7,806 nucleotides of DNA from a bacterium (GTDB taxonomy: Bacteria > Patescibacteriota > Minisyncoccia > Phycocordibacterales > JAUSIJ01): positions 1 to 7,806 of the forward strand of contig JAUSIJ010000061.1 in the NCBI GenBank assembly GCA_030647855.1. The letters are read 5' to 3'. Positions 5,411 to 7,806 of the stretch are shown piece by piece. The notes under the pieces were generated by a model. It was not told the origin of the DNA. It made no database searches and saw only the letters and a list, made by a program, of their open reading frames with translations. Within the stretch, counting starts at the first letter, position 1. Every line of letters begins with the position of its first letter. Made by a program: the position numbers and the translations under genes.

Positions 5411-5821
5411 CTAAGTTAAATCTGTAAAAGGATTATATGCAACTTCCCAAAGGAAATTATCAGGATCTGAAAAATATCCAGAATAACCTCCCCACTCAGC
5501 CTTTTGAGCTGGTTTAACAATTTTCGCTCCTGCTTATTCAGCAAGATTTAGAACTTGAAGTACTTCTGCTTCAGACTTTACATTATGAGCCAATGTAAAT
5601 CCTCTAAATCCATTTGAATTTTGAATAGGAGCTACAGTTGAATCTTCGGCTAATTTTTCAAGAGGATAAAGAGATAACCATACTCCTTCTAACATAAAGA
5701 AAGCTATATCTGCATCGACTCCTCTTTCTTGTATAGGAAATCCTAATCCGTCTTTATAAAAGATAACTGATTTTTCTAAATCTGAAACACCGAGAGTTAT
5801 TAAGCTTATTTTTGGTTTCAT
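5411..5821 (-). pseudogene. Glyoxalase/VOC family protein interrupted by one in-frame TAA
   Basis: The first 95 residues (MKPKISLITLGVSDLEKS, FYKDGLGF, ADIAFFMLEGVWLSLYP, FRGFTLAHNV) are a vicinal-oxygen-chelate protein. A TAA at 5534-5536 stops the frame after LNLAE. The same frame then continues with AGAKIVKPAQKAEWGGYSGY, FSDPDNFLWEVAYNP and a final TAG at 5411-5413. The continuation is the normal C-terminal half of this family, carrying the DPD and WEV blocks. Without the stop the protein would be 136 residues, the usual length, so this is a single nonsense change (for example AAA or GAA to TAA). Truncation removes the second beta-alpha-beta-beta-beta module and its metal-ligand Glu, so the 95-residue product should not fold normally. 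The gene is AT-rich (about 33% GC in a 60-base sample), suggesting recent acquisition. No Shine-Dalgarno is visible. A sequencing error is the main alternative. Confidence 0.88.
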
Positions 5822-5859
5822 ATATTTTGCTATATGTAAATTAGCGATATTATTCTATT

Positions 5860-5952
5860 GACGCTTCTCGAGCGTCGCTCGACTCAGCCCCTCGCTATCG
5901 CTCGGGATACTGAATTTTTATAGTCGCTCGGCGCTCTGCTCCTTAAAAATTC
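5860..5952. repeat. Repeat cluster between tRNA-Gln and the VOC pseudogene
   Basis: Two inverted repeats flank a stretch of cgctcg/tcgctc motifs. The first is gacgct (5860-5865) with agcgtc (5871-5876), loop of five. The second is gaattttta (5912-5920) with taaaaattc (5944-5952), loop of 23. The second hairpin starts five bases past the mature 3' end of the tRNA and could act in its 3' processing or termination. The loop motifs resemble the cluster near 5236-5317. Confidence 0.6.
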
Positions 5953-5956
5953 GTAG

Positions 5957-6027
5957 CTGCGGGTCAGGGACTCGAACCCCAATACCATGCTCCAGAGGCA
6001 TGTGTCCTACCATTAGACGAACCCGCA
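5957..6027 (-). tRNA. tRNA-Gln (anticodon CUG)
   Basis: A complete 71-nt cloverleaf folds on the minus strand. The acceptor is TGCGGGT/ACCCGCA with a U1-A72 pair typical of tRNA-Gln, followed by discriminator G. The D arm is GTCT-AATGGTA-GGAC. The anticodon stem CATGC/GCATG holds the loop CTCTGGA, so the anticodon is CUG and decodes CAG. The T arm is TGGGG-TTCGAGT-CCCTG. The 3' CCA is not encoded (CTA follows), so it must be added by a nucleotidyltransferase. It lies between the DUF3850 gene and a repeat cluster. Confidence 0.95.
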
Positions 6028-6081
6028 ATTTCATTTTCCTAATAATGCGTATACAGGGCAGACGACCCTGCAATGAGGAAA

Positions 6082-6110
6082 ATACTATAAGAAAAAGACA
6101 TTCTATTCAA
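6082..6110 (-). promoter_or_regulatory. Candidate promoter for tRNA-Gln
   Basis: On the minus strand, TTGAAT (6105-6110) and TAGTAT (6082-6087) are separated by 17 bp. Transcription would start near 6075, about 48 bases before the mature tRNA. The -35 overlaps the stop codon of the DUF3850 gene. A small hairpin, caggg 6054-6058 with ccctg 6066-6070, lies in the leader. Confidence 0.4.
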
Positions 6111-6375
6111 GAGAGAGAATAGCGATTCCTTTTTCTTCGATTTCATCCTTTGGCCAGAAGCGTTCAAGCTCTCCGCTCTTCCATCGGCCGATATATGTTA
6201 TCTTTTTTTCTACCGACCTTCCTGTATAGGACTTTGTTTCGGGATTCCATTCTTCGAGAAGAAGGACATCACCAACTTGAGCCTCGATATCGCCAAGGCG
6301 AAGTTCAAATTTCTTTCGTCCCGCCGCCACCGCCTCAAAGTACTCCGGCCAGATCTTCTTTTTTATTAGCGACAT
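6103..6375 (-). CDS. DUF3850 / ASCH-like (PUA-fold) protein, 90 aa
   Basis: This small cytoplasmic protein of the ASCH superfamily is closest to DUF3850. KKIWPEYFEAVAAGRKKFEL (6-25) is the family signature, in which Lys and Glu of the GxKxxExR-like stretch line a nucleic-acid or nucleotide pocket. GDVLLLEEWNP (35-45), SYTGR (49-53) and the strand KKITYIG (57-63) follow. The PUA-like fold suggests RNA binding, and some ASCH proteins are amidohydrolases or RNases; no specific role can be assigned. ATG at 6373-6375 is chosen; a TTG at 6393 would add six residues. Neither has a clear ribosome site, and the region upstream is AT-rich. It begins 32 bp after the pyrG stop, so readthrough cotranscription with pyrG is likely. 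Confidence 0.85.
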   Translation of the reverse strand: MSLIKKKIWPEYFEAVAAGRKKFELRLGDIEAQVGDVLLLEEWNPETKSYTGRSVEKKITYIGRWKSGELERFWPKDEIEEKGIAILSLE

Positions 6376-6407
6376 AGAGTGAGAGAAATACAAACTTGTT
6401 TTTATTT

Positions 6408-7806
6408 TTAATTGAGAACTTCGATAAGGTTTTTTTGCTTATAGGCGCGCTGGGATGAGAGTTTGGTCTTTCTGAATTCAATGCTGGCTCTGATAAATTC
6501 GCTAAAGAGCGGATGCGGCGAGAGAGGCCGAGCCTGGAATTCTGGATGAAATTGCGTACCCAGAAAGAAAGGGTGGGTACTCTTGGGCAATTCGGCGATT
6601 TCCATAAGCTTTCCGTCCGGCGAAGTGCCTGAAAAGACGAGGCCCGCTCTCTCGAGTTCCTCGATATATCCGTTGTTCACTTCAAACCGGTGGCGGTGGC
6701 GCTCCTCGATCTCGCTTTTACCATATGATTCCTCGGCGACTGATCCTTTTTTGAGCTTCGCCGGATAGGCCCCAAGTCGCATGCTGCCGCCGTAGTTGCC
6801 TTCCTCAAGTTTTTTCTTCTGGTCAGGCATTATGTGGATCACCGGAAACTCCGTGGCAGGATTTATCTCAGTGGTATGCGCCCCTTCCCAGCCAAGCACA
6901 TTGCGGGCGTACTCGACTACTGCAAGTTGCATGCCATAACAAAGGCCGAAGTACGGAATTTTCTGTTCGCGGACATATCGAATGGCGGAGAGCTTCCCTT
7001 CGATGCCGGTCTCACCAAATCCGCCCGGAACGATAATGCCGTCATAGGTAGAGAGCATTTTGACAGCCCGTTTGCTCTTTTCGAAGTCTTTGGCGTTTAG
7101 CCACGAAATATTCGGCACAAAACCTTGCTTAAACGCCGAGAATTTGATCGCCTCGATTACCGAAATGTACGCATCAGAAAGCACGAAGTCCCCCGTGTCG
7201 AAATACTTGCCCACAATAGCGATTGAAATTTCATCCTTTGATGAGGTGGTGGTGCCGACAAAAGCACGCCACTTGTCCATCCCCTCGCAGTTTGCCTTCG
7301 GTCGCAGGTGGAGAGCTTTGAGAATGGTTTCACCGATGCGATCTCGCTCAAAATTAATCGGTACGTCATAGATGCTCTCGATATCAGGAGCGGAGATGAC
7401 ACGATTTTCTTGCACGTTGCAAGAAATTGCAATTTTTTCTTTTCTTTTTTTATCAAGGGCGATTTCACTGCGCGCAATAATGATATCGGGCTGGACACCG
7501 TAGGAATTCAGCATGCGAACGGCGTTCTGAGTGGGGCGAGTCTTCATCTCGCCTATCTTACTCGGCACGGGCAGATAGCTCACCAGAATAAAGAGCACAT
7601 CATTAGGATGTTTGAGCTTGAGCACCCGCGCCGCTTCAATAAAGAGAATGTTTTGATAGTCACCCACCGTCCCGCCGATTTCGATGAGCGATATATTTGA
7701 ACCGTTGAGTTCAGCCGCTTTTTCAATTCGCCGCAAAATTTCCCCTGTAATGTGCGGAATGGCTTCCACGCATTTGCCTTTGTAACCGAGATTGCGCTCC
7801 TTTTCG
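6408..7806 (-). CDS. pyrG: CTP synthase (glutamine-hydrolysing), N-terminus beyond the window
   Basis: It converts UTP, ATP and glutamine to CTP in pyrimidine nucleotide synthesis. The frame is open to the right edge. The visible part starts EKERNLGYKGKCVEAIPHIT, corresponding to roughly residue 100 of the E. coli enzyme, so the P-loop and first hundred residues are missing from the window, not from the gene. The synthase domain shows EIGGTVGD, KTRPTQ and the SAPDIESIYDVP block. The class I glutamine amidotransferase domain follows: VPGGFG, the nucleophile in YFGLCYGMQ (Cys codon 6939-6941), and the partner His and Glu in TQFHPEF (6546-6548 and 6540-6542). A GKYFDTGDFVLSDAY stretch at the domain junction is about five residues longer than GKYIELPDAY of E. 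coli as I recall it. The gene ends in TAA with no visible terminator. Confidence 0.97.
   Translation of the reverse strand, partial: EKERNLGYKGKCVEAIPHITGEILRRIEKAAELNGSNISLIEIGGTVGDYQNILFIEAARVLKLKHPNDVLFILVSYLPVPSKIGEMKTRPTQNAVRMLNSYGVQPDIIIARSEIALDKKRKEKIAISCNVQENRVISAPDIESIYDVPINFERDRIGETILKALHLRPKANCEGMDKWRAFVGTTTSSKDEISIAIVGKYFDTGDFVLSDAYISVIEAIKFSAFKQGFVPNISWLNAKDFEKSKRAVKMLSTYDGIIVPGGFGETGIEGKLSAIRYVREQKIPYFGLCYGMQLAVVEYARNVLGWEGAHTTEINPATEFPVIHIMPDQKKKLEEGNYGGSMRLGAYPAKLKKGSVAEESYGKSEIEERHRHRFEVNNGYIEELERAGLVFSGTSPDGKLMEIAELPKSTHPFFLGTQFHPEFQARPLSPHPLFSEFIRASIEFRKTKLSSQRAYKQKNLIEVLN

Noticed and set aside
5534..5536. TAA in the VOC gene as a recoded sense codon
   Set aside because: TAA ends the DUF2795 gene, the 58-codon frame and pyrG here, and known CPR recoding concerns UGA, not UAA. 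TGA also acts as a normal stop in this window.
5236..5952. Repeat clusters as a CRISPR array
   Set aside because: The units are palindromic, of unequal length and irregularly spaced, with no equal-size spacers and no cas genes.
7767..7769. GTG as the start of CTP synthase
   Set aside because: The frame continues upstream with conserved PyrG residues (NLGYKGKCVEAIPH) to the window edge, so this is an internal Val codon.

Overview
The window looks like a piece of a Candidate Phyla Radiation (Patescibacteria, Parcubacteria-like) chromosome. This placement is an inference. It rests on compact mixed-strand packing, very short intergenic regions, GAGCGA-type palindromic repeats between genes, several tiny domain proteins (DUF2795, DUF4926, DUF3850/ASCH, GIY-YIG), and promoters that sit almost on top of the start codon. 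The standard genetic code is used, since TAA, TAG and TGA all end genes.

Layout. At the left edge lies the N-terminus of the translation GTPase TypA/BipA (minus strand). It is preceded by a strongly structured 93-bp inverted-repeat element. Reading right on the plus strand come a 58-codon unrecognised ORF with a good Shine-Dalgarno, a DUF2795 gene 4 bp after it, a hairpin terminator, and a two-gene unit joined by an ATGA overlap: a secreted lysyl-oxidase-like protein with its copper and quinone-cofactor residues intact, then a membrane-anchored PQQ-type sugar dehydrogenase. A GH15/phosphorylase-kinase-alpha-like glucoamylase-fold protein follows from its own consensus, apparently leaderless, promoter.

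From about 3.94 kb everything is on the minus strand. Read in the direction of transcription, from the right edge, it is: pyrG (CTP synthase, 5' end outside the window), a DUF3850/ASCH protein, tRNA-Gln(CUG), a repeat cluster, a glyoxalase/VOC gene broken by one in-frame TAA, a second repeat cluster, a GIY-YIG protein, a histidine phosphatase, and a DUF4926 protein. The DUF4926 gene has a near-consensus promoter and ends in a U-tract terminator that overlaps the end of the convergent glucoamylase-fold gene.

The most unusual content is the extracytoplasmic oxidase pair. One protein builds its own lysine-tyrosine quinone and the other would use PQQ, and the two genes differ sharply in base composition although they overlap. 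Next are the structured element in front of typA and the freshly broken, AT-rich VOC gene. No CRISPR array, transposase, rRNA or phage gene was seen.
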